A stretch of 60,000 bases of DNA from Membranipora membranacea. Lineage: Eukaryota; Bryozoa; Gymnolaemata; Cheilostomatida; Membraniporidae. This document shows positions 34,201 to 45,523 of the stretch, in pieces (the stretch's first letter is position 1; the number at the start of each line of letters is the position of its first letter). The notes beneath the pieces were generated by a model. That model had not been told where the DNA came from. It was given only the letters and a program-made list of their open reading frames with translations, and did not search any database. The position numbers were made by a program, and so were the translations under genes. Location: the NCBI GenBank assembly GCA_914767715.1, contig OU612073.1:11658001-11718000 (forward strand), written 5' to 3'.

Positions 34201-37200
34201 GTTAGTACAAAGGGAAAGGAAGTATCCCATTGACGTCATTTCATTTCATCAAGCAGCCACAATGTCAGAGAGAATTCTCTCCGACATTGTGTGATGCATA
34301 AGGCCACGTGACTTTGATATAGTCTGTGATTTGTGTCAGAAATCACAGGCTATATCAAAGTCACGTGGCCTTATGCATCACACAATGTCGGAGAGAATTG
34401 AAACTGCTGATATGAAATTATTTTTAAAGCATAAAATTAAAGACTATGACTACTTAACTGATAAGTATATTATACAAGAGGATAGAGGAGAACCTAGAGG
34501 TAGTTATGGTATTGTTTTCGAAGTTAGGTGCAGAGATAGTGAGAATCTATATGCCATTAAAAAAGTCACATGGACTAACAGGATCAATCCAAGGAGAAGG
34601 TAAGCTCATCTGGTAGTAAACTCAAGCTCCAGTTTATTAAGTCAAGTATTGAGAGAGGAGTGAAAAGTTAAATGACAAGAGGATGATTTGGTTCAAACAG
34701 AACAATGTTGGTAATCTGCTTGTTTGCTTATTCAAGGTGAGACAAGTGCCATGCCCTGGGTTTCATGCTCAGCAAACAGCCCAAAGTTAGGATACTGGCA
34801 CGATGTGATTGGTTGTCAGAAGGCCTTTCCACTTTTATATATTGTTTTGGTGCCCTTCCCAATCCAGAGTAGTAATTAGTACATATAAACCACCTCTTTA
34901 ACAATGATTCCTCCGGACATTGAGGTGAACATTAAGAGTGTAACTCTTCAGTCCTACGAAGCTGCCATGCATGTCAATGGAGTTGGGACAAAATGAGGGA
35001 GAATTTGGTATTATTGATGCCAATACTGGCCAGGATTCGTAATGGACAATAACCAAAAACGAATTTGGTCTCCTTAGTATGGCTTTGTTAAATGATTTCC
35101 TTAAACTCCCTGATTGACTGAATTGATAGATGATATGTGTTTGGTCAAAATCCAGCCCCAAACACAGCAGCCTCCTGAAAAATGGGCAGACTTAGCAAGT
35201 ATGACAGTCAACTGGATGAGAATTATCATTTCCAATCTGAGAGGGTGGGTTTGTTAACCTTTAAGCGTGATATAATGCGGTTAGAAAACTTCTGTCGGGC
35301 TTCCTCTCCTCACTTGCACCACCAAATTAGATGTGGCTTTGTTTGGCGATATCTATTGAAAGATTTCTTCCTAATAATAGTACGAGATGCATGAAAGAGT
35401 GCACCACAAGTTAGCGGTTTGGCCAGCAAACTTGTAAAGTGCCACTGGTTTTTGGTTTTTTAGTCAACATCCAGGACAAGAGGAAGAAATTGAAGAAAGA
35501 ATAACACAGTTCTATCAAATGTTCTCTGAGGCAGTGGTACATCAACGCTACGAATTGAACGATGTCAGCGCTCATCTAATGCAGCACCATTTCCACAAGA
35601 GTTGGTGTGTATTGCCACCAGCAGTGACGGCTGATGACTTAATCGACTTTGTTGATTCAGACAATCAATTGACTCCAGAGCTACTTGGTAAATTCACAGG
35701 TAAGAAGGAAATATAGATCATATCACCGCCAGAATAACCTGGGTTGGTTATTGCCTGTGACCACACTCATGATCATATTATGCGCAAATGATAGTCTTTT
35801 GCATATCGCCATGCTGAATTTGCATAGACCCTGATCAGGCCTGACCCAATTTGTCAACATACAGAGCTGCTACCCATCAGCAGAGATGGAACAGAATTGG
35901 TTATGGGCTTGATCTAGCAGAAACCAATAGTGAATTCACCTTGTTGCTGTAACTGATTCACATGATATTTGATTTGTTGTTTTGACAGGTGCTGAATTGT
36001 ATATGGTCTTTGAGCTGATGGATACAACAATGATGTCAATCATGCGTAAAGGGATTCCTCAACCTGCCAGTAGAAAACAAGAGATGATGCCAATACTAAG
36101 CCAAACTAATCAAGGCCTGGCTTCACTGCATGAGAAGGGCCTGGTTCACGGAGACATCAAACCGGACAACATCCTTCTGAGAAAAGATGATCACAACAAT
36201 GTCAAGTTAGGCGACTTTGGCCTTACAACTGATGTCACTTCCGTCAGTGTTGCAAATGAGAAGACTGAAAGTCACTACCGGTATTTTGGCTTTGCTCCAG
36301 AAGCTTATTTGAGTGTGAAATACGACATCTTTTCATATGGTGTAGTGTTATTTTCAGCACTCGTATTTATGCAAACTAATATCATTGTCAGACGTATAAC
36401 ACTACAAAAATTGCGTAGATGTACCTTAGATGAGGATTCCTCGCAGCTGCGAAGTCTTTTATATCGCTATCTCATTGATCAATCCAAGCATCTCATTGAG
36501 CTGACCATCCAATGTCTCCAGCTAGATCCAAGTGATCGTCCAAATTGTAAAATCATCGCTAGTGTTATTGACAATGATGACAAGTTTGTAAGTGCAAAGA
36601 ATTCTGTTGAACTATTTGTTGCCCAAAAATTTAAGTATAAACAAGGATTTCAACAAATGATATACCCTAGTTTTGTGAGGAATGTGGTCAAAACATACAG
36701 AAGAGTTGCGCTAAATCAGGACCCAGAGTGGATAAAAGCTCTTGAAAGATTTTTGACCATGGAAGGTGATGATAAAGTAGTAGATGTCTATTATGATTGG
36801 AATGTTCTGATGAAGGACGAATTTGTGAGATTTCTAAAGAAGTATATGTAATAAATATATAAATTTATTAGACCAATACTTATAATATTCAGCATAGTAT
36901 GGTACTAGCATCTTACTGTTTAATTTAATTAAAATCACAATAATATATATCATCATTTTATTAATAACATTTTATCACTGCCTATTTTTCTATTTAAATG
37001 GCTTTTGATGGTATTGTTTTATCGCTTAAAAAATTGCCTGTAAGTGATTTATAATTTAACTGAATTCATATTAATATGTTATATACTATAATGATATATA
37101 TTACAACACTTACCCTATAGGAATTTAATTTCGCTATCTGGACCTGGTACTTAATTTCACTAGTTCTAAATTCGATCTCAGGGCAGAAATCTCCATCTGT

Positions 37201-40200
37201 TTGCTAAGCAGACACTTAGACCACTACACTACACGTGCTTGCATGATTAGGCATGGTGTATTCCTGTATAATTGTACATTGTTTATGAAACTATGGTGAG
37301 TGAGTTTAATTTAAGATACACTAAATTTCGCAACCTAGGCAACAACGAAAAGCGAATCCTAAATGGTTTGGTACTAGCATCTTACTGTTTAATTTAATTA
37401 ATATCACAATAATATATATCATCATTTTATTAATAACATTTTTTATCAGTGCCTATTTTTCTATTTAAATGGCTTTTGATGGTATTGTTTTATCGCTTAA
37501 AAAAATTTCCTGTAAGCGATTTACAATTTAACTGAATTCATATTAATATGTTATATACTATAATAATATATATTACAACACTTATTTAAGTCTCATGCTA
37601 CACCTCTTACCCATTTTAGTGATTTTCATTGTATTGATCCTTAGTAAACACCTTCTCTTTGCATTTAACAACCAACACTTACCACAATTAACATTTTAAT
37701 ATTATATTTGTATTATACTAATAACCTTAATATTTTTCCATAGCCTATTCATTCTAGTTATATGTTTTATTTTTTCATTTATCCGTCTGCATTTAAAATT
37801 AGTTAGATGCTGAACTATTATTTTTTTAAATATTAGTTTCAAAAAAAAAGATTTTGGATTATAGGTGTCACCATTTACAGGCTATGATGGCATTTTCAAT
37901 CAAATGTTGGAGCTTTTGTAAGAATTGTTGTCACGATTAATAAAACAATAATATATATTTATTATACATCCTAAAATGAGTTTTTTCTTAGTCAGTGAGG
38001 GTTTAGTCTACCTGATTGATTGACTTTGGTGAAGTTAGTGGTAGTCCACTATCGATCCTTAGTACTACAAACTACCCAGAATTTTGGTAAAACTCACTAA
38101 GCGGTTGTAACCTTAAAGGTATGCACAACATCACCATTGTTGAGGTATATGCTGACAGCAGCCTCAGCTGATCATCAGAGGTTTTGATCAGCGTTTGCAA
38201 GCTCAAAGTGCAGTGCAGTTTGCATGACGTCACATTACTAACATATAATAGGATTAATGTGTATATAAAAACTCATTGAGGATTCAAGTTGCAACCTCTG
38301 TCAGTGTGTTCAGACCATAACAGCACTCTGCGCATGTGCGAACTGTTGAGACATACGTTCGTCTCTGCAGCATAGGGCTCGAACTAATTCACATAGTCTG
38401 AGTACCAAAATTAGGAAAACAATGGAAACCCAAAATTTAGAAATATTGCGGCCTAATTTGAACACTGGTTTTGATATCTCATAACCTTGAACCCTGGGAG
38501 ATGCCTTTCTTGATGGAAGGCAGCGCCACCACGGCTGTGCTGCAGAGATAGACTATGTCACAAGGCTATCCTGCAGGCAGAGTGTGCCATTACAGTCTGA
38601 GCACTTAGACTACATGTTGGCTAATTTACACATGAGGTTGAGTCCTACCTTCAGATTGTGTGTTTGTACATGAGTATGCGTCAGCGCGGTGAGTTTGGCG
38701 AGTTTGCATGAAGGAGGAAGTTTACCGTCTACTTTAGCATAAGCTAATTCTATCAGCGCCTCTGATAGCTGGTTAGACTGCTTGATGAGGTGGGAAAGTC
38801 CTCCCGATATTACCTGCTTGAGAATGATTACGGCAGCAGCGGCTCTTGACTGAAAATGACAACGGGTTATGAAAAATACAGTGATAGTTTTGGAACTTCC
38901 CTTTATAAAGGGCTGACCGGTATTGCATTGCATGCTGTAAGATTTGATGATTGATGACCATTCAGAGCTTCAAAGACTGGGCCTGGGACATTTCATGACA
39001 CTTTTCTATTCTGTTTTCAGGCTATCTTGTATTGCACAATGATGAGAAATGTTTGGGATTTTCCAATTGATATGGATTTTCCAAATTTCAGCTGGAAGCC
39101 GGGAATTCCAATATTGAACCATCATGGAATCAGTGAAAATTAAAATAATAGAGAACAGAACTCAAGTGTATCATGAACAATTGGAGACGTTGCAAGCACA
39201 TCAATGTTTTCAGATCACCATACTAACATCTACCCAAATTTGAAAATGGGACCCTCAAACACTTTTGGACTTGATGTCCCATCTGTGATTATGTTTTATC
39301 GATTTCCATTCTTTATCATCAACAAGTTAAATTTCATAATGCGATTTTCTAGATTAAAAATCTCCCTGAACTGGCTGATCGATCGAGGGCAGGACAAGTT
39401 ATCTTCTTTCTGTTAATGACATATTGTGCGACTGTACCACTCAACATACCTTTGTCTCAGCGGGAACAGGCTGATTTCTGCTGACATCAGTAGAAGCACA
39501 TTTAAGTGAGAACAGTATGGGTATGACATGATGTGGATGCTCTTTAGCTGCCTTCAGTATAAGTTTAGATAGTACGGTCTGAAGTTCACTGCTCTCATCT
39601 GAGAGTCTCGCTGATAACTGAATCATCAGAGGTATAAACTTGTGAGTCGGTACGTCTCCCGGAATGGACTCCTGGTTGTGAAATGATAGATAACAGAGAT
39701 TGGTCAAATGTGGTTGGTGAACATCGCAATGTCTGTCACAGTCCAAAGATTCGGAAATTTCTATTAGTCATCAAGTTGCTCTTAATTTGTTGGCAGTTCG
39801 GACCACATCTAGGTCACAGAGCCCAGTTGTCATTATACAGCAGTGGGATTCAAACTCTGGACCTGTTAGAGGGCAGGCACCCTAACCATCTTAGCTACCT
39901 CGTACTCAAACTGACAGATAGCGAGAATTTTACAGAACAAGACAACCGTCTGCAAGAAAGAGGCCGTGCTTGGTAATCTAGCTCAGATCTCTGGCGCCAT
40001 AACGTTATGTTCACAAAGATAAGAACCTATCACAACTTTGATGATGATGCGATTTGACAAAAATACGATTCCACTCGCAACAAATGTGTGACCTCTTTTC
40101 AAACGGATGAAAATTAAAGTAGAATGGTCGTTGCAGAAGTTATATCCATGCCAAATAAAGGCTCATTAGACTCAGCTGAACCAATATTGGCAACAGCCTC

Positions 40201-43200
40201 TCAATCAAAGCACGGCTTTTTCTTAACGGATATACCTAACCACACTCTCAAGATTGCTGGTGGTGGCATTCAATATAGTTTGCTCTGTGGATAATGGAAT
40301 GCCACTACCAGTAACCTGGACAGATCTTGAGTATGTAAACTCAACACACCTTGACTTGATCCCTGATATCAGATCTCGTCTCATTCTCAAACCAGATTTC
40401 TACCAGCCTACAGACAGAGAGAACATCATGCTGACTCCCAGATTTAACAGTCTGTATATGATTGTACATAGCTCGTCTCATGTTATCTACAAATCCATCT
40501 CGTATAGAATTTATCTCCCCCTCGTTTAACTCCTTGTTTGTACGCAATGCTCTCCTGTATCTAAAGCAAAAATAACCTAATCAGCTAAGGCAGTAAAGCT
40601 AGAATAAAGTAAATCTTATCACAACACTGTTCTTACTATAAATTATGAGTAATGAAGTTTGTGACCCATATATCAAAGTAGATTTGCAGCAAAGACACAT
40701 AAAGTATAACCTAAATAACATGTTGCTTTCAATTCTTGCAATGGTACCAAATATACATAATAAAAAAATGAAAAAAAGTGTTGCATTTAGGGAAGGAGGG
40801 TTCATTGAAGTGTGCTATCATTCAGGTATTTAGAAATTTGAGGTTCATCGTAAACTACCACTCCCACTGGTGTTACATGACAGGAAAATTACTTGAATTC
40901 ATTTTTCCATCGCTTATTATGCATCCTCCTTAGCGCCTGCAAAGCTAAAAAAAAAATTGTTCCACCCACCAGTAAATTTTTTTTTTCCTTTTGATGATGA
41001 AAGGTACTTCTTATATACTGTTCATGCTTAAAGTGTCTAGAAAAGCAAAAAACAACCACTGCTCTTATCATAGCAACCTCATAGGAACGAACAACAAAAT
41101 AACCAAACTCGCACAAGGACATTATTGAATGATGTAACCGATTTCAGAGTACGAAAACCCAGGGTCTAGAGTGTGTTATCTCTCCTGCAACGGATTAACA
41201 AAATGATAATTCACTAACACTATTTAACAGTAAGACTAGCCCTGACTTGCCAGGGAAAGTTACCAGGCTGCTAAACTTACACCAAAAAATATCTAAAAAC
41301 AGTATCGATCAAAGGTAGCCTAGTCAAAGACATTTAAATGTTAATCGGTAACAGGGGAGATAACATACTCTAGATCCTTCGGGACCCTGAGTTTTTGAAC
41401 TTTGAAATCCGTTATTTTGATCAATAATGTCCTTGCGCGAGTATTTTTAGTTTTTTGTTCATTACTATGAGATTACTTTGATATGAACAGTGGTTGTTTT
41501 TTGCTTTCCCAAACATTTAATCAATTAATTTAACTGGTCAGCCCATACCTGGAAGAGAACGCCTGTTTAGCACCAGATTTATCTAGCTCCCCGGCCTGTT
41601 CCTGCTGAATCTTCTGAAGTGTAAGTTTATTCTGAAACTCTGGACTCTTCATATGAGCTTTCAGTCTCTCATACTCGCTGTCAGCAAAGTCAGCTAGTGT
41701 GTGATATGCTGCCTCCAATTCTACATAGATGAGAAATCGGATGACGATAATGATGTTAGCTTTCAGTTTATATCACCAATACATGTTCCTTGTTTTTAAA
41801 AGACTGTAAGTGTGGTGTTGTCAGACAATGTTTTGATAGTAAAAAGTGTTCGTCCCAAATTTCACATCGTGGCTTATGACTCACCGCTATATGATTGTTG
41901 ATGCAGCTAAACATTGTTTTACAGAATGTTCAACGCAGAGCAAGGCATAGCTTGCATAAAACAGAATACTACTACACAATGATAATGTTCATAGCAACCC
42001 TACCTACCGACCATAACAATCCTTAGAAGGTGGCGACTTGCGATATAGTATGATAACAGTGAGCTAAAGTTTTGCCAGTGCACCAGCAAAAATCAACGCC
42101 AATTCATATTGTGACGGTGAGATCAGTGAAAACTCGGATGATTGAGAAAGCATGGCAATCATTGTCAAAGCAAGACAGCAAGACGACAACACACCGTAAC
42201 AATCCCTCGGTAGCTTATGCAGGAGCAGTAGTAATAAATTGAAATGCTCACCTTGGCCATTTTTGGAGCGCTCAGCCATATCGACAGCTGGTATTAGATA
42301 TTTAGTAGTTATAGTATCAGGTCGTTCTGATTTAGTCTCACTTAGCCAGCTACCGTATGTCCTGAGGGCCTGAGAGTAGTGCTGATAGTCTGATACCTTC
42401 ACTCCGTCGGACTGTCAAAATATGAATATAGGTTAGTATGTTTGCATTTTTAAACTTGTTCCATTACATGTCATTTCACCGGCTGTTTAATATTATGTGG
42501 ATTATTTTTGAAAAGCAGCGAATAATAGATTCATGTCAGAGATATGCCTAGTTTTGTAAACAGGAGATGATCACTATTAATTCACAATACCCAGAATTTC
42601 TATGAGACTGGTACCAAATTACAGCGTTCCAATGAAAATTATTTCTATGATAAAGACTGTGTACTGCTTCCTAAGAAGGTGTTTGTTTTTCGGATGCATA
42701 TATTTTAGCTGCCAAAACTGCATACCTGGGTTTTTTCTTTCAGGGTAATCATAGACTCTTTGACGATGTACATGGCCCTGTCAGGTTCGTTTGAGCACCA
42801 GAATATGTTAGCTTGTTCCAGATCACATCTCGTGTCCCATAAATCTGGATGTCTGGATCTAAACCTGTCCATCATCTGCTCACTCAGCTAATGTAATAAC
42901 GCAAATTAATCACAATAATTACAAAAACATATTTGCAAACTATGTAAATAATAAAATCAAGAAAATGAAAACGAAAAATTTTCAGTTCAAAGATTCAAAA
43001 AACAATTTAACGCCTCTTCATAATCTCTCTCATCTATACAAAATTTTCCTTCCAAAATCAAATAAATCATCATGTCAGGTATGAAATACTTTGAGCCATC
43101 CTCACCGAGTATAATGTCGACAGGCGGGCCTTCTCACTCAAAGATACAGCTGTTTCTGTTACATACTCTCCTAATCCAGTTTGATTTTCCTCAGGCGTTT

Positions 43201-44318
43201 CATCAGATAACAATAAACTACAGAGAGTGAGTCTGGACTCCTCAGTCCTCAGTGCTGATTGGCTGATGTCTGGTGACATCAGTTCCTGTCTTTGAGATTC
43301 TTGTTTCCATTCGGTGACTACATTTAAAATCGCATTTGCCGCTGGGCTGAAACCAAGTAACATTTTTGTAAAAAGTACTGTGATCAAAAGAAAAACATCC
43401 CGTTTTAATTTTCAAGAATAGCTGTAAAACTAAGATGATACATGGGGTCCCATCCAGAAAAAAAACTTTTGTTGATAATAAAGTCTTGAATTTCAGGGTC
43501 TGAAATGTCTCAAATTTTTAACTCTTGGTAAGTTTTAGGGTTAACTAAAAATGGCCATAGTGAACCCTAAGCCACTCCGCAACCGCGCAACTGAGAGCTT
43601 GAGTGGTAGGCGATGGAATTGCCCTAAATGCAATATTGAAGAAAAGCAGTGTGTTACCTTTCTTGCTTCGCTTGACTGATTTGTTTGAGAACTCGGGCTA
43701 GCTGTAGGTTGCTTAGCGACTCCCTCATCTGGTCTGATGCTAGTGGAGATGTAGCACACATAACCAATGATCTCTCACATTTATCCTTCATATAGTCGAG
43801 TAATGTAGAGGTCTGTGAGTAGTCTGAGTTATGAACAGATTTACCTGTCATGTACAGACACTCATTAATTCCAAGAGAATCATGAAGTCTGAAATATAAT
43901 GAGTACTTCTTTGAATATTATCATCAAGTTATTGTTTTACAAAAAATTCTCAAACCCAACAACCCAAAAGCAACACACGATTAGAAATACTGCCTACTTA
44001 CTCACTGAATTTCAAATCCAGTAAACATCATGAAATCCACAATATTGGGGGAAACGTTAAAGCTTAGGTGCAATGTAGAGCTATAACAACTTGAAATAAT
44101 AATAAACTCAACCGAAACATACGGACTTGTAGCTGTAGTGAACTTTATTGTTTACCTTGTAACAGTAGGCATATTGCCCCACTGGGTGAATCTCCAAGCT
44201 TGCTCATATCTCATTTCTCTGCACTGTGAGTTGTCCTCGCTTGGGATTTGCTCCAAGAATGTATCCAACAGGTGAGTTAACCCACTAGAGCGCAAACAGT
44301 CAAATCCTTCACCGATAC
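28227..44318 (-). CDS. ATM: ATM C-terminal part, copy A (5'-truncated tandem duplicate)
   Basis: Sixteen minus-strand exons join in frame to about 995 residues: 44318-44156, 43888-43658, 43346-43106, 42887-42726, 42411-42252, 41720-41549, 40560-40350, 39671-39450, 38849-38649, 33735-33595, 33154-32983, 32821-32721, 32033-31853, 30962-30761, 30115-29922, 28462-28227. Exons 1-9 match the ATM FAT region ([47 protein letters not shown]). The kinase has the ATP-site lysine ([13 protein letters not shown]), [10 protein letters not shown], catalytic GDRHTNN and [12 protein letters not shown]. It ends in a FATC domain ([19 protein letters not shown]). ATM phosphorylates checkpoint and repair proteins after DNA breaks. 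The first exon starts in phase 1, so upstream exons are required, yet copy B's last exon lies 1.2 kb upstream; the roughly 2000-residue N-terminal HEAT part is absent. No frameshift or stop is seen. It may be a non-coding remnant, a separate short protein, or an assembly artefact. Confidence 0.92.
28590..28768 (+). repeat. tRNA-derived SINE relic plus 34 bp palindrome
   Basis: GGTTAGAGTGCCTGTCTTC near 28610 resembles a tRNA A-box and anticodon arm, and ACGAGTTTGCACCACACGCA near 28646 a weak B-box. A related but strongly diverged copy sits in the same ATM intron of copy B (45885-46045). A perfect palindrome, AGCAGTCATTGCAAACC and its mirror, follows at 28735-28768. Confidence 0.6.
31137..31280 (-). 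repeat. TA microsatellite and tRNA-headed SINE (copy A)
   Basis: A TA run (31137-31160, shorter in copy B at about 47526-47541) abuts a SINE. On the minus strand the SINE has GTGGTGCAATGGATAGGGCG (A-box) and GTGTTTGATTCCTGG (B-box), ending in a GGGCATCTGACC tail. It lies between ATM exons 13 and 14. The same insertion is in copy B at about 47543-47665. Confidence 0.68.
34262..34399. repeat. 60 bp near-perfect hairpin at the start codon of nested kinase A
   Basis: Arms 34273-34332 and 34340-34399 are reverse complements with one mismatch around the 7 nt loop GTGTCAG. The right arm contains the working start codon (34385) and a second copy of the codons after it. An upstream ATG at 34262, at the place corresponding to copy B's start, now reads only ten codons to a stop. 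Copy B lacks the inserted sequence. Confidence 0.92.
34385..36851 (+). CDS. nested protein kinase A, non-RD, with C-terminal family module
   Basis: Three exons (34385-34599, 35464-35699, 35989-36851) join in frame to 437 residues. The kinase domain has a glycine loop (GEPRGSYG, 35-42), the ATP lysine (YAIKK, K59), a long charged exon-2 segment (72-150) in the alpha-C/beta-4 region, a hinge (YMVFELMD), catalytic loop HGDIKPDN (204-211), DFG (226-228) and APE (253-255). Asp206, Lys208 and Asn211 are kept, so activity is plausible. Gly replaces the Arg of HRD, the non-RD state also found in many innate-immunity kinases. Residues about 365-437 ([13 protein letters not shown] ... [10 protein letters not shown] ... 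[10 protein letters not shown]) form a module I do not recognise. The gene lies antisense inside the ATM intron between exons 9 and 10. An AATAAA overlaps the stop. No signal peptide or membrane helix is seen, so it is probably cytosolic. The specific family is unknown. Confidence 0.85.
36899..37590. repeat. segment duplicated in copy A around a tRNA-like repeat
   Basis: About 210 bp starting GGTACTAGCATCTTACTGTT occurs at 36900-37113 and again at about 37367-37580; copy B has it once (about 53137-53355). Between the two lies about 250 bp which on the minus strand carries TAGTGGTCTAAGTGTCTGCT and GAGATCGAATTTAG, resembling tRNA A and B boxes. The whole extra block of about 465 bp is specific to copy A and lies just 3' of the kinase gene. 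Confidence 0.75.
39750..39910 (-). repeat. tRNA-derived SINE in ATM intron (copy A)
   Basis: On the minus strand, AGGTAGCTAAGATGGTTAGG matches an A-box (TAGCTAAGATGG) and CCAGAGTTTGAATCCCACTG a B-box (GTTTGAATCCC). The tRNA-unrelated body follows (CAACTGGGCTCTGTGACC). The same insertion is in copy B at about 55522-55682, so it predates the duplication or the last conversion. Confidence 0.75.
41028..41520. mobile_element. 493 bp snapback MITE with TTAA ends (copy A)
   Basis: Left arm (41028-about 41215) and right arm (about 41345-41520) are reverse complements of about 170 nt with scattered mismatches. Shared blocks are AAAGCAAAAAACAACCACTG, CGCACAAGGACATTATTGA / CGCGCAAGGACATTATTGA and GTTATCTCYCCTG. 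Both outer ends are TTAA, the target site of piggyBac and Kolobok-type elements. The element lies in the ATM intron between exons 6 and 7, in a different orientation class from the SINEs. Copy B has it too. Confidence 0.8.
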
Positions 44319-45523
44319 CTGAATGTAATAAAATGGGAGTAACAACGCTGTTGCAAATTGGGGGCCTGAGAAGTTAAATTAGTATTTCTTGTGGAAATCT
44401 CAGCTGTAGTACCTCGCATTAAATGCAAACAAAGTTGTGGCATTTAAGTTTTCCCCAATTGAATGCCATAAAGCCTCTTATTGTGCTATTGACAGATCCT
44501 AGTCCCTGCTCCCTGGCCATGCTATACTTATAATGGATGGGGGAGTCTTGACAAGCTATGTTCCCCACTGAACAAAGCTTTTCAAGATAGGCCAATGTAG
44601 GCCCTGGTCATGTGAAGGAGTGGCTTTTACAAAATACACTCCCAGTTCTTCATTAAGGTTGGAGTGAACTTGTTTATTTGTATCAAGTCAGAAATCATTT
44701 TCTGATCTAGCTCATTGGAATGGGAGGGATTTTTTCCTACCTAATGTTTTGATTGTCTTCGTTGTTCATCAGATCACTAACCTGAAAACCACGGAAAGCA
44801 TTCACTTACTTCTAAGAGACCGGTGAGTTGCGGGCTTCTTGATAAAAAGAAAGCGGATAGCGTTATTCATTTAAAATACCTGATAACAATGGATTTATAT
44901 GACAATGTATTACACTTGTAACTTGTAACAAATTGAGGAATCTAAATCTGACATATATATACAGTGGGTAGACTTGCACACAACAATTGTTCTGAGTAGC
45001 CTTTGTCATAATAAAGGTTTGTATTTACATAATATAATATTTTGGGCTGTAATAGAAATCCATTTGGTATAAGATGGCAAATAAAATTAGGTATTTTACA
45101 AAAAAATCCATGCAAAAAATTACTCCAAGAAACAGGAACCATTGAGTTAGAGAAAATTGCAGTAACATACCCTTTTCCTGATGAATCCAGAAGCTCTAGT
45201 ACCATTCTACCTGTGTTTTTTCTACTCAACAGGCCATAAAATCTTTTGATTATGGGTATACTCCAGAGACTTGAGAATAATTCTAACATTAAGTCTATGG
45301 TATACTCCTACTATGGCAGTAACTGTTTGAGGTTTTACCTCACAACAGACTGTCACCTATTTTCCAGTAGTGCAATAGAACTCAAGTAAGCCGATAATAA
45401 TGGAAATAAACGATGACGCTGCCCGCCACCTCATGGATGCTAATGTGTCAATTGTGCCTCACAATCCACATCATCAACTACATTACTGTATGACTAGCCA
45501 ATTAGCTCGTGCAAGCTGATATA
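44319..45523. other. 1.2 kb spacer between the two ATM copies
   Basis: This is the only DNA between the first exon of copy A and the FATC exon of copy B. It carries a hairpin at about 44530-44597 related to the one at 9003-9097 (CTTGACAAGCTATGTTCCCC and GAACAAAGCTTTTCAAGA). A minus-strand open frame at 44942-45289 ends in a plausible donor after SSGKG, but its phase (2) does not fit the phase-1 acceptor of copy A's first exon. I see no exon encoding the expected upstream ATM segment. Confidence 0.6.

Noticed and set aside
34898-35161. Minus-strand open frame inside intron 1 of kinase A, conserved in kinase B's intron (51145-51408)
   Set aside because: Conservation is explained by the near-identity of the whole duplicated block; no splice sites or motifs support a protein.
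39840-39910. Functional tRNA gene
   Set aside because: A and B boxes are recognisable but the acceptor stem does not pair and the sequence continues into a repeated body, so it is a SINE head.
39683-39976. Plus-strand 97-codon open frame, also at 55455-55748
   Set aside because: It runs through a tRNA-derived SINE on the opposite strand; the frame is incidental.
44942-45289. Minus-strand open frame starting MLELFSSLWS as a new 5' exon of ATM copy A
   Set aside because: Its only good donor (after SSGKG) leaves phase 2, while the acceptor at 44318 needs phase 1, and the peptide does not resemble ATM.
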